In this document: one piece after another, positions 47,839 to 57,992 of the stretch
Numbering within the stretch: position 1 is the stretch's first letter
How the letters are laid out: the number at the start of each line of letters is the position of its first letter
DNA from: Pectobacterium sp. CFBP8739
GTDB lineage: Bacteria; Pseudomonadota; Gammaproteobacteria; Enterobacterales; Enterobacteriaceae
Assembly (NCBI RefSeq): GCF_013449375.1
Contig: NZ_JACDRR010000029.1
Coordinates: 1-64,000 of the forward strand
DNA: 64,000 bases
Direction of reading: 5' to 3'
Notes under the pieces: model-generated
Seen by the model: only the letters and a program-made list of their open reading frames with translations
Database searches by the model: none
What the model was told of the DNA's origin: nothing
Made by a program: the position numbers and the translations under genes

Positions 47839-48969
47839 TCAGGAGAAGAAACTCAGAATGGTATTGATGACCGTCCGCTGATTAACGTCTGACAGGTTAT
47901 AGAACAGCGGTAAACGCACCAGCCGCTCGCTTTCCTGCGTGGTGTAACGATCTTCACCAGAGAATTGACCGAAATTCAGACCCGCTGGGCAGCTATGCAG
48001 CGGAATATAATGAAAGACCGTTAGGATTTCGGCTTCTTTCATGTAATTGATAAATGCGCTGCGATCGTCTTGGGAGCTGAGTTTGATATAAAACATATGC
48101 GCGTTGTGAATGCCATTGGCAGGTACAGTCGGCAGCGTAATACGCCCAGCGTCGGCCAATGATTTGAATGCCGCATAGTAGTTCTGCCACAGCTTCAGGC
48201 GGCGCTCGTTGATCGGCCGAGCCGCTTCCAACTGCGCCCAGAGATAAGCAGCCTGAATGTCCGCCATCAGGTAGCTTGAACCGATATCACGCCACGTGTA
48301 TTTATCTACCTGTCCGCGGAAAAACTGGCTACGGTTCGTTCCTTTTTCACGGATGATTTCCGCGCGCTCCACCAATCTGGCGTCATTAATCAGCGTGGCG
48401 CCCCCCTCGCCGCCCGAGGTGTAGTTCTTGGTCTCATGAAAGCTGAAGCAGCCGATATGACCAATGGAACCCAAAACGCGGCCTTTGTAGCTAGACATCA
48501 CACCCTGCGCGGCATCTTCCACGACATATAAATCGTATTTCTTCGCCAGCGCCATAATCGCGTCCATCTCGCAGGCCACACCCGCGTAGTGAACTGGCAC
48601 GATAATGCGCGTCTTTTCCGTAATGGCCGCTTCGATTTTCGTCTCGTCAATGTTCATGGTATCCGGGCGGATATCGACAAACACGATTTTCGCACCGCGC
48701 AGCACAAAGGCGTTAGCCGTGGAAACGAAGGTATAGCTCGGCATGATCACTTCATCGCCGGGCTTAACGTCCAGCAGGATCGCAGCCATCTCCAGCGAAG
48801 CGGTGCAGGACGGCGTGAGCAGGACTTTTTTACTGCCGGAATAATGTTCCAGCCACTGCTGACAACGGCGGGTAAACCCACCATCGCCGCACAACTTACC
48901 GCTGCTCATGGCAGCCTGCATATAATCCAGTTCCGTACCGACAACCGGTGGCGCATTAAATGGAATCAT
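47839..48969 (-). CDS. wecE: dTDP-4-amino-4,6-dideoxygalactose transaminase
   Basis: PLP-dependent DegT/DnrJ/EryC1 aminotransferase making TDP-Fuc4N for ECA. The 376 residues equal the E. coli length. The PLP lysine is in SFHETKNYTSGGEGG; VPVHYAGVACEMDAI and VEDAAQG are cofactor contacts. The start at 48969 (MIPFNAPPVVG) is chosen by similarity; it lies 4 bp after the wecD stop. Confidence 0.95.
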   Translation of the reverse strand: MIPFNAPPVVGTELDYMQAAMSSGKLCGDGGFTRRCQQWLEHYSGSKKVLLTPSCTASLEMAAILLDVKPGDEVIMPSYTFVSTANAFVLRGAKIVFVDIRPDTMNIDETKIEAAITEKTRIIVPVHYAGVACEMDAIMALAKKYDLYVVEDAAQGVMSSYKGRVLGSIGHIGCFSFHETKNYTSGGEGGATLINDARLVERAEIIREKGTNRSQFFRGQVDKYTWRDIGSSYLMADIQAAYLWAQLEAARPINERRLKLWQNYYAAFKSLADAGRITLPTVPANGIHNAHMFYIKLSSQDDRSAFINYMKEAEILTVFHYIPLHSCPAGLNFGQFSGEDRYTTQESERLVRLPLFYNLSDVNQRTVINTILSFFS

Positions 48970-48973
48970 GTGA

Positions 48974-49705
48974 TCACCTGTATAACCAATACGCCGTGCT
49001 CTCAATCATGGCACCACGGCGAAGATAAAGACGAAGCGCCGCCACGTTGCCAACCTGCGTCGCGACTCGAAGACGAATCAGTCCTTGTTGTCGGCACCAC
49101 GTTTCCGCCAGCGCCATCAGCTGTGAACCGATACCGCGTACCGCCACACCCGGCCAAACGCCCAGCAGCCCGATACGGGCATCCGTGTCATCCACTCTAC
49201 GTAGCGTGACCCATCCTTGTGGATTGCCGACGGCATCCTCCGCCAGTAAACAGCAGTGATCGAACGTACCGCGCACGGCATTTTCAATCCACTGCGCATA
49301 GAAACGCCCGCTATCTTCCGGCTGGTACCACGGAGAACGAAAACGGCTCAGCGCAAACACGCGTGATGCCGCGTCCCTCAGTGCTGGGATATCGTCGGGC
49401 GCGGCTTCACGCCAGCGCGGTAGCGGCGTAACCACGGTAGACCGCTCCAGCGATAAACTGAGATCAACTTCGCCTTCCACCAATCGAAAACCCAGATCGG
49501 CAAGCGCGTCCACCAGCACCAAATTGTCCGCCGCTATTTTAGCCTGCGTCAGCGTAAATGCGCTCAGCGAATCAGGCGCCAATGCGGGCGCAGACGGCGA
49601 AAAATTCAGCTTAGCGCTGTCAATCTGGAAGAAGTCACTCTCCCAGCCCAGCGGTTCAACCGTAGCGCGAATCTCTCCCTTTCCAATGGATATCGGATGG
49701 GGCAT
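48974..49705 (-). CDS. wecD: dTDP-fucosamine acetyltransferase
   Basis: GNAT-fold enzyme of 243 residues that acetylates TDP-Fuc4N to TDP-Fuc4NAc. The acetyl-CoA loop region GVAVRGIGSQLMALAE and the C-terminal NVAALRLYLRRGA are visible. The start at 49705 (MPHPISIG) has AGGAG upstream. It follows rffG directly; rffH, which stands between them in E. coli, is absent. Confidence 0.92.
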   Translation of the reverse strand: MPHPISIGKGEIRATVEPLGWESDFFQIDSAKLNFSPSAPALAPDSLSAFTLTQAKIAADNLVLVDALADLGFRLVEGEVDLSLSLERSTVVTPLPRWREAAPDDIPALRDAASRVFALSRFRSPWYQPEDSGRFYAQWIENAVRGTFDHCCLLAEDAVGNPQGWVTLRRVDDTDARIGLLGVWPGVAVRGIGSQLMALAETWCRQQGLIRLRVATQVGNVAALRLYLRRGAMIESTAYWLYR

Positions 49706-49742
49706 CGTTTCGCTCCTTTCTTTTCCGCCATCAGACGCAGGT

Positions 49743-50816
49743 TTAATCATTCAGTCCTAAACGTTCGCCGGCATAAGAACCATCCTGCACGCTGCGCCAC
49801 CATTTTTCGTTATTCAGATACCAACTGACGGTTTTTCTCATGCCCGTCTCAAACGTTTCTTCTGGACACCAGCCCAGCTCACGTTCAATTTTCCCGGCAT
49901 CGATCGCGTAACGCATATCGTGGCCTGGTCGGTCTTTCACGTAGGTGATGAGATCGCGGTAATGCGCTACGCCAGCAGGCTTATTCGGTGCCAGCTCTTC
50001 CAGCAGCGCGCAAATGGTCTGCACGACTTCAATGTTTTTGCGCTCGTTGTGACCACCGATGTTATACGTCTCGCCGATTTCGCCTTCTGTCACCACTTTG
50101 TACAGTGCGCGAGCATGGTCTTCGACAAACAGCCAGTCACGGATTTGCGCGCCGTCACCGTAAACCGGTAAGGGTTTGCCTGCGACCGCATTCAGGATCA
50201 CCAGCGGAATCAGCTTCTCTGGGAAATGGTAAGGGCCGTAGTTATTCGAGCAGTTGGTGATAATCGTCGGGAACCCGTAGGTACGCAGCCAGGCGCGAAC
50301 AAGGTGGTCGCTGGAGGCTTTCGATGCGGAATAAGGGCTGCTTGGCGCATAAGGCGTGGTTTCTGTAAACAGATCCTCCGTCCCATGCAGGTCACCAAAC
50401 ACTTCATCGGTAGAGATATGGTGAAAACGGAACACACGTTTGTCCGCATCAGCCAAGTTCTGCCAGTAATGACGAGCTGCTTCCAGCATCGTATAGGTGC
50501 CGACAATATTGGTTTCGATAAAGGCCGCTGGGCCATCGATAGAGCGATCGACGTGGCTTTCTGCCGCTAAATGCATCACCAGCGCGGGCTGGTAAGCGGT
50601 AAAGACACGGTCCAGTTCCGCACGATCGCAGATATCCACCTGCTCGAACGCGAAGCGTGAGCTATCAGCGACAGGGGCCAGCGAAGACAGGTTCCCCGCA
50701 TAGGTCAGTTTATCGACAACGACAACACTATCCTGCGTTTCCGTCAGAATATATCTGACCAGCGCCGAACCAATAAATCCTGCACCGCCAGTAATTAAAA
50801 TACGTTTCAACGCCAT
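49743..50816 (-). CDS. rffG: dTDP-glucose 4,6-dehydratase
   Basis: Short-chain dehydrogenase-type enzyme making TDP-4-keto-6-deoxyglucose for Fuc4NAc. The 357 residues have the NAD motif [20 protein letters not shown], and the catalytic [10 protein letters not shown]. It overlaps wecC by 10 bp. Its substrate TDP-glucose must come from a thymidylyltransferase encoded elsewhere, as rffH is missing here. Confidence 0.95.
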   Translation of the reverse strand: MALKRILITGGAGFIGSALVRYILTETQDSVVVVDKLTYAGNLSSLAPVADSSRFAFEQVDICDRAELDRVFTAYQPALVMHLAAESHVDRSIDGPAAFIETNIVGTYTMLEAARHYWQNLADADKRVFRFHHISTDEVFGDLHGTEDLFTETTPYAPSSPYSASKASSDHLVRAWLRTYGFPTIITNCSNNYGPYHFPEKLIPLVILNAVAGKPLPVYGDGAQIRDWLFVEDHARALYKVVTEGEIGETYNIGGHNERKNIEVVQTICALLEELAPNKPAGVAHYRDLITYVKDRPGHDMRYAIDAGKIERELGWCPEETFETGMRKTVSWYLNNEKWWRSVQDGSYAGERLGLND

Positions 50817-52069
50817 ACCCCTTTAGTATCAATGACCCACTGTTGTTTAACATCTTCTGGATTAATCGCTTTAAACTGACGGTGGTCGACTAACATGACC
50901 AGCACATCGGCTTCTTTTAATGCACTGCTGGTATCGACCAGTTTCACCTGCCCGGCCAATACGGACGGCAGGTGTTTAACATTCGGTTCGACGGCTAACG
51001 TCACGCCGGTATTCCACTGTGCAATCATGGACGTAATCCCTACCGCAGGGCTTTCACGCAGATCGTCAATGTCGGGCTTGAACGCCAGCCCGAAGCAGGC
51101 CACCGTGACCTCGCTGGCACGTTTATCCGTTTGTGCCAGATAATCCGCTACGGCCGCTTTGACGCGATCCACCACCCAGAGCGGTTTGCCATCGTTGACC
51201 AGTCTGGCGGTATGAATCAATCGAGCCTGCTGCGGGTTCTGCGCCACAATAAACCAGGGATCGACCGCAATACAGTGCCCGCCGACGCCAGGGCCGGGTT
51301 GCAGGATATTGACGCGAGGATGGCGGTTTGCCAATCGGATAAGTTCCCATACGTTAATGTTTTGTTCGGCACAAATCAGCGAGAGCTCATTGGCGAAAGC
51401 AATGTTGACATCGCGGAAGCTGTTTTCGGTCAGCTTGCACATTTCGGCGGTGCGGGAGTTAGTAACCACACACTCACCTTCGAGAAAGATTTTGTACAGT
51501 TCGCTCGCGCGAGCAGAGCACACCGAGGTCATGCCGCCAATGACACGATCGTTTTTAATCAGCTCAACCACAACCTGACCGGGCAGCACGCGTTCAGGGC
51601 AATAGGCAATATTGATGTCCGCCGTTTCCCCCACCTGCTGCGGGAACGTCAAGTCTGCACGCATCTCAGCCAGCCATTCAGCCATTTGCTCGGTTGCCCC
51701 TACGGGGGATGTCGATTCCAGAATCACCAGATCGCCTTTCTTCAGAACAGGCGCGATGGACGCTGCCGCAGCCTGAACGTAGGTCAAATCGGGTTCGTGA
51801 TCGCCTTTGAAAGGAGTAGGAACGGCGATCAGAAAGGCATCGGCTGGCACGGGTTTTGTCATGGCCTGAAGGTAGCCGTTTTCTACTGCCACTTTGACCA
51901 ATGAATCCAGATCGGGCTCAACAATATGGATTTCGCCACGATTAATGGTTTCAACCGCCAGTTTGTTCACATCAATACCGATGACTTTTTTCTGGCGCGA
52001 TGCAAAGGCCGCTGCGGTGGGTAAACCGATATAGCCTAAACCGATTACGGAAATGGTAGTAAAGCTCAT
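50807..52069 (-). CDS. wecC: UDP-N-acetyl-D-mannosamine dehydrogenase
   Basis: NAD-dependent four-electron dehydrogenase converting UDP-ManNAc to UDP-ManNAcA. The 420 residues match E. coli in length. The Rossmann motif is [14 protein letters not shown] and the catalytic cysteine lies in [15 protein letters not shown]. The start at 52069 (MSFTTISV) is chosen by similarity, 44 bp after wecB. Confidence 0.96.
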   Translation of the reverse strand: MSFTTISVIGLGYIGLPTAAAFASRQKKVIGIDVNKLAVETINRGEIHIVEPDLDSLVKVAVENGYLQAMTKPVPADAFLIAVPTPFKGDHEPDLTYVQAAAASIAPVLKKGDLVILESTSPVGATEQMAEWLAEMRADLTFPQQVGETADINIAYCPERVLPGQVVVELIKNDRVIGGMTSVCSARASELYKIFLEGECVVTNSRTAEMCKLTENSFRDVNIAFANELSLICAEQNINVWELIRLANRHPRVNILQPGPGVGGHCIAVDPWFIVAQNPQQARLIHTARLVNDGKPLWVVDRVKAAVADYLAQTDKRASEVTVACFGLAFKPDIDDLRESPAVGITSMIAQWNTGVTLAVEPNVKHLPSVLAGQVKLVDTSSALKEADVLVMLVDHRQFKAINPEDVKQQWVIDTKGVWR

Positions 52070-52113
52070 AGTGTCACCTGATAATTTTATGTCGGGCCGT
52101 CGCATAGCGACGT

Positions 52114-53244
52114 TTAAAATCGCTCCTGGCGATTTTTTAAAGCATCAACGATGCGTTGACAGGCTTGTCCATCTCCATAAGGGTTGTGAGCATGGCTCAT
52201 TGCCTGATACGCCTCGTCATCCGTTAGCAGCATCGATACCGCATCGACAATGTTAGCCACTTCTGTACCCACCAGCTTGACCGTGCCCGCTTCAACCGCC
52301 TCTGGCCGCTCTGTTGTATCACGCATCACCAATACGGGCTTACCTAACGACGGCGCTTCTTCCTGAATGCCACCAGAATCGGTCAAAATCATGTAAGAAC
52401 GGTTCATCAGGTACACGAAAGGCAAATAATCCTGTGGCGCAATCAGCATCACATTATCAATGCCGCTCAGGATGCGATTAACGGGTTCACTAACATTAGG
52501 ATTCAGGTGAACCGGATACACAATCTGCACTTCAGGGTGGCGACGGGCAATATCCGCCAGCGCGCTACAAATGCGTTCAAAGCCGCCACCAAAACTTTCG
52601 CGGCGGTGTCCGGTAACTAGAATCAGCTTCTTGTTATCGTCCAAAAAGGCATATTTTTCGTCAAGACCGCGGCGTAGCGCGGCATCCCCAAGGATACGAT
52701 CACGTACCCAGAACAGCGCATCAATCACCGTATTACCCGTCACAGAAATATGCCGATCGGACAGATGTTCACGCAGTAAATTTTGGCGGGAATTTTCCGT
52801 TGGGGCGAAATGGTACATCGCCAAATGTCCGGTTAGTTTACGGTTAGCCTCTTCCGGCCAAGGCGAGTACAGATTGCCAGTGCGCAATCCCGCTTCTACA
52901 TGGCCGACGGGGATACGATGATAGAAAGCCGCCAGACTGGTTGCCAACGTCGTGGTGGTATCGCCGTGTACCAACACCAAATCCGGCTTGAACTCTAACA
53001 TGACCGGTTCAAGCCCCGATAAAATCCGGCAGGATATCTCACTCAGCCCCTGCCCTGGTCTCATAATATCCAGATCGTAGTCCGGCGTAATGTCGAACAA
53101 GCGCAGCACCTGATCCAACATCTCCCGATGCTGGGCTGTTACGCAAATTTTCGATTCAAAGGCTCCATCCTGAGCCAGAGCATGAACCAGCGGCGCCATT
53201 TTAATGGCTTCCGGCCGGGTGCCGAAAACAGTCAGTACTTTCAC
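52114..53244 (-). CDS. wecB: UDP-N-acetylglucosamine 2-epimerase (non-hydrolysing)
   Basis: Converts UDP-GlcNAc to UDP-ManNAc for ECA. The 376 residues begin [18 protein letters not shown] and include [16 protein letters not shown] and SGGIQEEAP. The start codon is GTG. It lies 70 bp after wzzE within the ECA operon. Confidence 0.96.
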   Translation of the reverse strand: MKVLTVFGTRPEAIKMAPLVHALAQDGAFESKICVTAQHREMLDQVLRLFDITPDYDLDIMRPGQGLSEISCRILSGLEPVMLEFKPDLVLVHGDTTTTLATSLAAFYHRIPVGHVEAGLRTGNLYSPWPEEANRKLTGHLAMYHFAPTENSRQNLLREHLSDRHISVTGNTVIDALFWVRDRILGDAALRRGLDEKYAFLDDNKKLILVTGHRRESFGGGFERICSALADIARRHPEVQIVYPVHLNPNVSEPVNRILSGIDNVMLIAPQDYLPFVYLMNRSYMILTDSGGIQEEAPSLGKPVLVMRDTTERPEAVEAGTVKLVGTEVANIVDAVSMLLTDDEAYQAMSHAHNPYGDGQACQRIVDALKNRQERF

Positions 53245-53314
53245 ATTGAATCTCTTTAATCAGGTTAGACGCAGACGCTCGAGAGCGCCCAACGCACATT
53301 AGCAAGCTAGTTGG

Positions 53315-54361
53315 TTAGCGCGGACGGCGAGCCAAGGCAACACCGGCACCAACGAGCACACCAATCGCCCCCCACATCACCATCAGGAATGCTCGGCGCG
53401 GGCTGTCGCGCTTCACCGGTTCTTCCGGCGTCCGCAAATAACGATACGTCTGGAAACTGGCCTCAAGCGTTGGGCCAACGTTCAGCGTCGCCAACATCGC
53501 GCGATTTTGATCGTAATCTAGTTCGTAGTGGGGGCCGCTGGTCTGCAATGTTTCCAGTCGGGCTTGAAGCATCGGCCTGCCAAGCAGGAACATTTCCGAT
53601 GCGGGGATTTCGTCTGCCGGCGTATCCGTCTGGCTGCGGCTAATACCTTGCTGTTGGGCGATTTTCAACGCCAGTTCAACGCTGCGGACTTCGCGATCGT
53701 AAATCGCTTTTGCCACCGCTTCCTGACGTTTGATCTGCGACTTCATGAAAATGGTTCTGGCAGCCCAGGCCCCCTTGATCTCTTCATTCAGATGGTTGGC
53801 GGCACGCTGGCTGGCAAAAGCCACATACTGACGAAGTAATGTGTTGGAATCCGCAGAGGTTTCCGCCACCAGTTTCACGGAATCATTGGTTTTTTTGCCA
53901 TCGTCACGCGGTATAAACTGAATATTGCTGACCATTTCATCCAGTAGAGCGGCATCCGCTTTCGCGTCGCCTTCCAGACGCTGCTTGTAATAGTCAGTCT
54001 GCAGCCAGAAATCGCGACGGGTATCATAAGCCGCTAATTGCATGATGAATTCATCATAAGCATCAGCCGAAATAGATGGCTGCTCTGGCTGAGGAGTAGA
54101 GAAAGATCGCGCGTCGAGGTTACGCAGAAATTGCTGCTGCGAATAATACCCTCCCAGCATATTGACTGTCGGCTTGTCGGTAATCGCTGTCGCGCTCCAT
54201 TCCTGTTTAACCAGATAGGAGTAGCCTAATGCTACAACGGCAAAAAGCAGGCCGATCGCTATAGGCCATACCTTTCCCCGCCACAGCAGACGAAATAAGC
54301 CACGGATATCCAGTTCGTTATCAATCAACGCATTCCCAGTAGACAAGTTCTCTGATTTCAT
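53315..54361 (-). CDS. wzzE: ECA chain length modulator WzzE
   Basis: A 348-residue polysaccharide co-polymerase with two membrane segments near each end (VWPIAIGLLFAVVALGYSYL; LMVMWGAIGVLVGAGVALA) and a large periplasmic coiled domain. It sets ECA chain length with WzyE. It follows wecA by 21 bp. Confidence 0.94.
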   Translation of the reverse strand: MKSENLSTGNALIDNELDIRGLFRLLWRGKVWPIAIGLLFAVVALGYSYLVKQEWSATAITDKPTVNMLGGYYSQQQFLRNLDARSFSTPQPEQPSISADAYDEFIMQLAAYDTRRDFWLQTDYYKQRLEGDAKADAALLDEMVSNIQFIPRDDGKKTNDSVKLVAETSADSNTLLRQYVAFASQRAANHLNEEIKGAWAARTIFMKSQIKRQEAVAKAIYDREVRSVELALKIAQQQGISRSQTDTPADEIPASEMFLLGRPMLQARLETLQTSGPHYELDYDQNRAMLATLNVGPTLEASFQTYRYLRTPEEPVKRDSPRRAFLMVMWGAIGVLVGAGVALARRPR

Positions 54362-54382
54362 TACTTCCCCAAAATTATTTGG

Positions 54383-55480
54383 TCAGGATGACTGCTTTTG
54401 CTCATCGGAATGCCGCATACGGCGTTTGATTCGCTTGATAAAACGGGCGACCCGCCATGCTCGTTTCAGGCAGTAGCCATACAGTAGGAATACAAGCAAA
54501 AATAGTGCCAACATGAACCATTCGGGGATAAAGAAGAAATATTCTCCCAACACGCCGACCGTAGCCAGCAAGGCAGCAGCAAGCGTAATCAGCACAAATG
54601 CTTGGCGGGAAGAAAAACCCGCCCGCATCATTAAATGATGAATGTGCTGTCGATCAGGTGAGAACGGGCTCATCCCTTTGCGTAAACGCCGATACATAAT
54701 GGCGATCATATCAATCAGCGGGATAGCGATGATCCACAATGCCGTTACCGGATTAATCGGATGCTGTGGGCCTTGTGTCGTTTGAATCAGGATCCAGATA
54801 GCCGTGAAACCAATCATCGTGCTGCCCGCATCACCCATAAAGACTTTGTAGCGTCGCCCAAAGATACCGAGATTAAGCAGAATATAAGGCAGCGTCGCCG
54901 CGATCATGGCAAAACACCACAATGCCAGATTCGTATGGCCACTCAGATACAGCAAAAACCCCATCGCCCCAAACGAGACACTGGACAAGCCACCGAGCAA
55001 CCCATCGATGCCGTCCACCATATTGAACGCATTAATCGCTGCCCAAACGGCAAACAGCGTGACCAGATAGCCAAACGGGCCCAGCGCCATTTGCCATGGG
55101 CCGAAAATGTGTCCCAAATTGTGTAGCGTCAAGCCAGCAAAGGCCATCATCACTGCCGCGACAAACGCTTGCACAACGGCGCGAATTTTCACACTGATAT
55201 CAAAACGATCGTCCAGCATGCCGACAAATACCAGCACGCCCGCGCACAGCAGGTAAAGACGAAAGTTGGGGATATATTGGTCGGTAATAAAGTAGGTAAA
55301 GCAGATACCCGCATACACAGAGATACCGCCAACCAGAGGCACAAGACCCCGATGACGTTTACGGTAGTTGGGACGATCGACAAGTCCTATTTTACCCGCG
55401 ATGCTGCGAGCAAAAAAAAGAAAGCCCAGAGAAAATAAGAAAATAAATACTAATTCGGTACTCATAGTGAGTAAGTTCAC
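54383..55480 (-). CDS. wecA: UDP-GlcNAc:undecaprenyl-phosphate GlcNAc-1-phosphate transferase
   Basis: Starts ECA, and O antigen in many strains, by moving GlcNAc-1-P to undecaprenyl phosphate. The 365-residue protein has about 11 membrane segments. Key motifs are LDDRFDISVKIR, NAFNMVDGIDGLLGG, FMGDAGST and the HIHH loop. The start is GTG at 55480 (reads MNLLTMSTEL, as in E. coli), with only a weak Shine-Dalgarno. First gene of the ECA operon, 344 bp after the rho stop. Confidence 0.95.
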   Translation of the reverse strand: MNLLTMSTELVFIFLFSLGFLFFARSIAGKIGLVDRPNYRKRHRGLVPLVGGISVYAGICFTYFITDQYIPNFRLYLLCAGVLVFVGMLDDRFDISVKIRAVVQAFVAAVMMAFAGLTLHNLGHIFGPWQMALGPFGYLVTLFAVWAAINAFNMVDGIDGLLGGLSSVSFGAMGFLLYLSGHTNLALWCFAMIAATLPYILLNLGIFGRRYKVFMGDAGSTMIGFTAIWILIQTTQGPQHPINPVTALWIIAIPLIDMIAIMYRRLRKGMSPFSPDRQHIHHLMMRAGFSSRQAFVLITLAAALLATVGVLGEYFFFIPEWFMLALFLLVFLLYGYCLKRAWRVARFIKRIKRRMRHSDEQKQSS

Positions 55481-55623
55481 CGTTAACAGCTGCGCTGTAG
55501 CTGTTCAGTATAGACTCGGTTTACGCCTTATATCCTATCGCCCACGTTGATCGCCAGTACAAATTGAGTGATAAACGCAACTTCCCAGTAGAAACCCTCT
55601 CTACATTCGACCAATTAGGGGAT

Positions 55624-55652
55624 AAAAAAACGCCACGACCCAGCGTGGCGTT
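55624..55652 (-). terminator. rho gene terminator
   Basis: AACGCCACG/CGTGGCGTT stem (55629-55637 with 55644-55652) followed on the minus strand by seven Ts. It lies beyond the dispersed repeat downstream of rho. Confidence 0.85.
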
Positions 55653-55671
55653 CCCCGAGTTATCCGTAATG

Positions 55672-55805
55672 TACCCGTCATACTTCAAGCCGCATGTGCG
55701 TTGGCAATACTCGGCTCATTTCTGAGCCTCGCCCTAAAGGGTCAACGCTTCACGTTGTTCAAAACGTTAACGTTTTGTCCTACAACTCGAATTATTTAGG
55801 GTATA
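55672..55805. repeat. Dispersed enterobacterial intergenic repeat (MITE-like)
   Basis: A ~134-bp element has ends TACCCGTCATACTTCAAG and CGAATTATTTAGGGTATA, with terminal inverted TATACCC-type sequence. It sits between the rho stop and the rho terminator. I recognise these ends from a repeat widespread in Pectobacterium, Dickeya, Serratia and Yersinia, but cannot give its formal name. Inside is a perfect 18-bp palindrome CAAAACGTTAACGTTTTG (55760-55777). No ORF is present. Confidence 0.65.
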
Positions 55806-55824
55806 TATAGATGAACGCTCGGAT

Positions 55825-57084
55825 TTATGAACGTTTCATCATATCGAAGAATTCATCGTTGGTTTTCGTCATCGCCAACTTGTTGATCAGGAATTCCATC
55901 GCGTCGATCTCACCCATTGGATGGATGATCTTGCGTAGAATCCACATCTTCTGCAATTCTTCAGAGGTGGTAAGCAATTCTTCTTTACGCGTACCGGAAC
56001 GGTTGTAGTCAATCGCCGGGAAGACGCGTTTTTCTGCGATTTTACGCGCCAGGTGCAGTTCCATGTTACCTGTACCTTTAAACTCTTCGTAAATCACTTC
56101 GTCCATCTTGGAACCAGTATCCACCAGCGCAGTGGCGATGATGGTTAGGCTACCACCTTCTTCAACGTTACGCGCCGCACCGAAGAAACGCTTCGGACGA
56201 TGCAGGGCGTTGGCATCCACCCCCCCCGTCAACACTTTGCCCGAAGCAGGAACAACGGTGTTGTAAGCACGCGCCAGACGGGTAATGGAGTCCAGCAGAA
56301 TGATAACGTCTTTCTTATGTTCAACCAGACGCTTCGCTTTTTCGATCACCATTTCGGCAACCTGAACGTGACGGGAAGCGGGTTCATCAAACGTTGACGC
56401 AACCACCTCACCTTTCACCAGACGCTGCATCTCGGTCACTTCTTCCGGACGTTCGTCAATCAGCAGTACCATCAGCACGCAGTCAGGATGGTTGTAAGCA
56501 ATGCTTTGCGCAATGTTCTGCAGCAGCATGGTTTTACCTGCTTTAGGCGGGGCAACAATCAGACCACGTTGACCACGGCCAATCGGCGAAGCCAGATCCA
56601 GCACGCGCGCCGTCAGATCTTCTGTCGACCCGTTACCGCGTTCCATACGCAGACGAGAGTTTGCGTGCAGTGGCGTGAGGTTCTCGAACAGGATCTTGTT
56701 GCGGGAGTTTTCAGGTTTGTCGTAGTTGACTTCGTTAACTTTCAGCAGCGCAAAGTAGCGTTCACCTTCTTTTGGCGGACGAATCTTGCCAGAAATGGTG
56801 TCACCAGTGCGGAGGTTAAAACGGCGGATTTGGCTGGGAGAAACGTAGATATCATCGGGGCCTGCGAGGTAGGAGCTGTCTGCGGAGCGAAGAAAGCCGA
56901 AGCCATCCTGCAATATCTCCAGCACACCATCGCCGAAAATATCCTCGCCGCTTTTGGCATGCTGTTTCAGAATAGCGAAGATAATATCCTGTTTACGCAT
57001 GCGGGCCTGGTTTTCCAGTCCCATATTTTCGCCAAGAGCAATTAACTCAGAAACTGGCGTATTCTTTAATTCGGTAAGATTCAT
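55825..57084 (-). CDS. rho: Transcription termination factor Rho
   Basis: Hexameric RNA-dependent ATPase that ends transcription. The 419 residues equal E. coli Rho. They show the N-terminal RNA-binding fold ([26 protein letters not shown]), Walker A ([12 protein letters not shown]), Walker B ([14 protein letters not shown]) and the R-loop. The start at 57084 matches E. coli; the longer frame upstream is leader. The ~460-bp leader and promoter region has no other clear gene apart from a small ORF candidate. Confidence 0.97.
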   Translation of the reverse strand: MNLTELKNTPVSELIALGENMGLENQARMRKQDIIFAILKQHAKSGEDIFGDGVLEILQDGFGFLRSADSSYLAGPDDIYVSPSQIRRFNLRTGDTISGKIRPPKEGERYFALLKVNEVNYDKPENSRNKILFENLTPLHANSRLRMERGNGSTEDLTARVLDLASPIGRGQRGLIVAPPKAGKTMLLQNIAQSIAYNHPDCVLMVLLIDERPEEVTEMQRLVKGEVVASTFDEPASRHVQVAEMVIEKAKRLVEHKKDVIILLDSITRLARAYNTVVPASGKVLTGGVDANALHRPKRFFGAARNVEEGGSLTIIATALVDTGSKMDEVIYEEFKGTGNMELHLARKIAEKRVFPAIDYNRSGTRKEELLTTSEELQKMWILRKIIHPMGEIDAMEFLINKLAMTKTNDEFFDMMKRS

Positions 57085-57169
57085 AGTGGTGGGTTCTTTA
57101 ACTCGGGGTAAATCTCGAACTATTAACGTGAATGGTATGGCAGGGTCATCCGTGCCTCTATAACAGCCT

Positions 57170-57238
57170 TCAACCACCGGATTCCTGTCTGGTTTCACAC
57201 CTGAAGCGCATTACATCCGCGCAAAACAACATCCGCAT
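57170..57238 (-). CDS. Candidate rho leader ORF
   Basis: A 22-codon ATG ORF in the rho leader (begins [12 protein letters not shown], ends ETRQESGG). E. coli has a 33-residue rhoL ORF in the corresponding leader. Similarity is only suggestive, at a short TRQ-containing stretch. No good Shine-Dalgarno was seen. Confidence 0.25.
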   Translation of the reverse strand: MRMLFCADVMRFRCETRQESGG

Positions 57239-57547
57239 AAACGATATCCGCATAAATCAACGGCAGGAGATCGAAGACACACAAAACCAAGTATTGTAAA
57301 ACTAGTAGACTGCCAAAATCGGATCACAAATGTGCTGTGAAACAACGGCTTTTCGATTTCGACACAGAATAATGCTTTAGACTCTAACTTTCAGGCTTAA
57401 GCCTAAGGGCTTAAACATAGGCAAGTACGATATGCAGTAGTGAAGAATCTAGCACGCTTCCCGACGAGCGGCAAGCAGTCAATATGAGAATTGCATATTG
57501 CCCGATTGCGCCCGTCGGCAATACCCTTTTGAAGGGTATCAAGCTAA

Positions 57548-57874
57548 TTACAGATTCGCCGTCAGGAACTCTTTCAGTTGCCCTTTGGACAGTGCGCCGA
57601 CTTTTGTCGCAGCGACTTCGCCGTTTTTAAACAGCAACAGAGTGGGGATACCACGGATACCATATTTCGGCGCAGTTGCCGGGTTTTCATCAATGTTCAG
57701 TTTGGTAACCGTCAGTTTGCCTTCAAACTCTTCAGCGATTTCATCCAGAATAGGAGCGATCATTTTGCAAGGACCGCACCACTCAGCCCAGAAATCAACC
57801 AGGATAGCGCCCTCAGCTTGCAGTACTTTCGTGCCGAAGCTGTCATCAGTCAGGTGAATTATTTTATCGCTCAT
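57548..57874 (-). CDS. trxA: Thioredoxin 1
   Basis: A 108-residue dithiol-disulfide oxidoreductase with the active site WCGPCK (about residues 31-36) and the cis-proline loop RGIPTLLLF. It reduces ribonucleotide reductase, PAPS reductase and others. Lies upstream of rho and divergent from rhlB as in E. coli. A small ATACCCTT/AAGGGTAT hairpin follows the stop but has no U-tract. Confidence 0.97.
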   Translation of the reverse strand: MSDKIIHLTDDSFGTKVLQAEGAILVDFWAEWCGPCKMIAPILDEIAEEFEGKLTVTKLNIDENPATAPKYGIRGIPTLLLFKNGEVAATKVGALSKGQLKEFLTANL

Positions 57875-57992
57875 ATTTTACTCCGCAGGATTATTTCTAC
57901 CGTGTTGGTGTAGCATTAACCAACAACGGCTTGACTTTATTTCACCGGATACGCTTTCGTAAAGCAATAGTTAGCTGATATTCTACCACACT

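Noticed and set aside
57085-57198. 38-residue N-terminal extension of Rho
   Set aside because: Rho from MNLTELKN has the standard 419 residues; the upstream frame is in the regulatory leader.
57393-57404. Perfect palindrome AGGCTTAAGCCT upstream of rho
   Set aside because: Too short to separate from chance, with no U-tract and no link to a known site.
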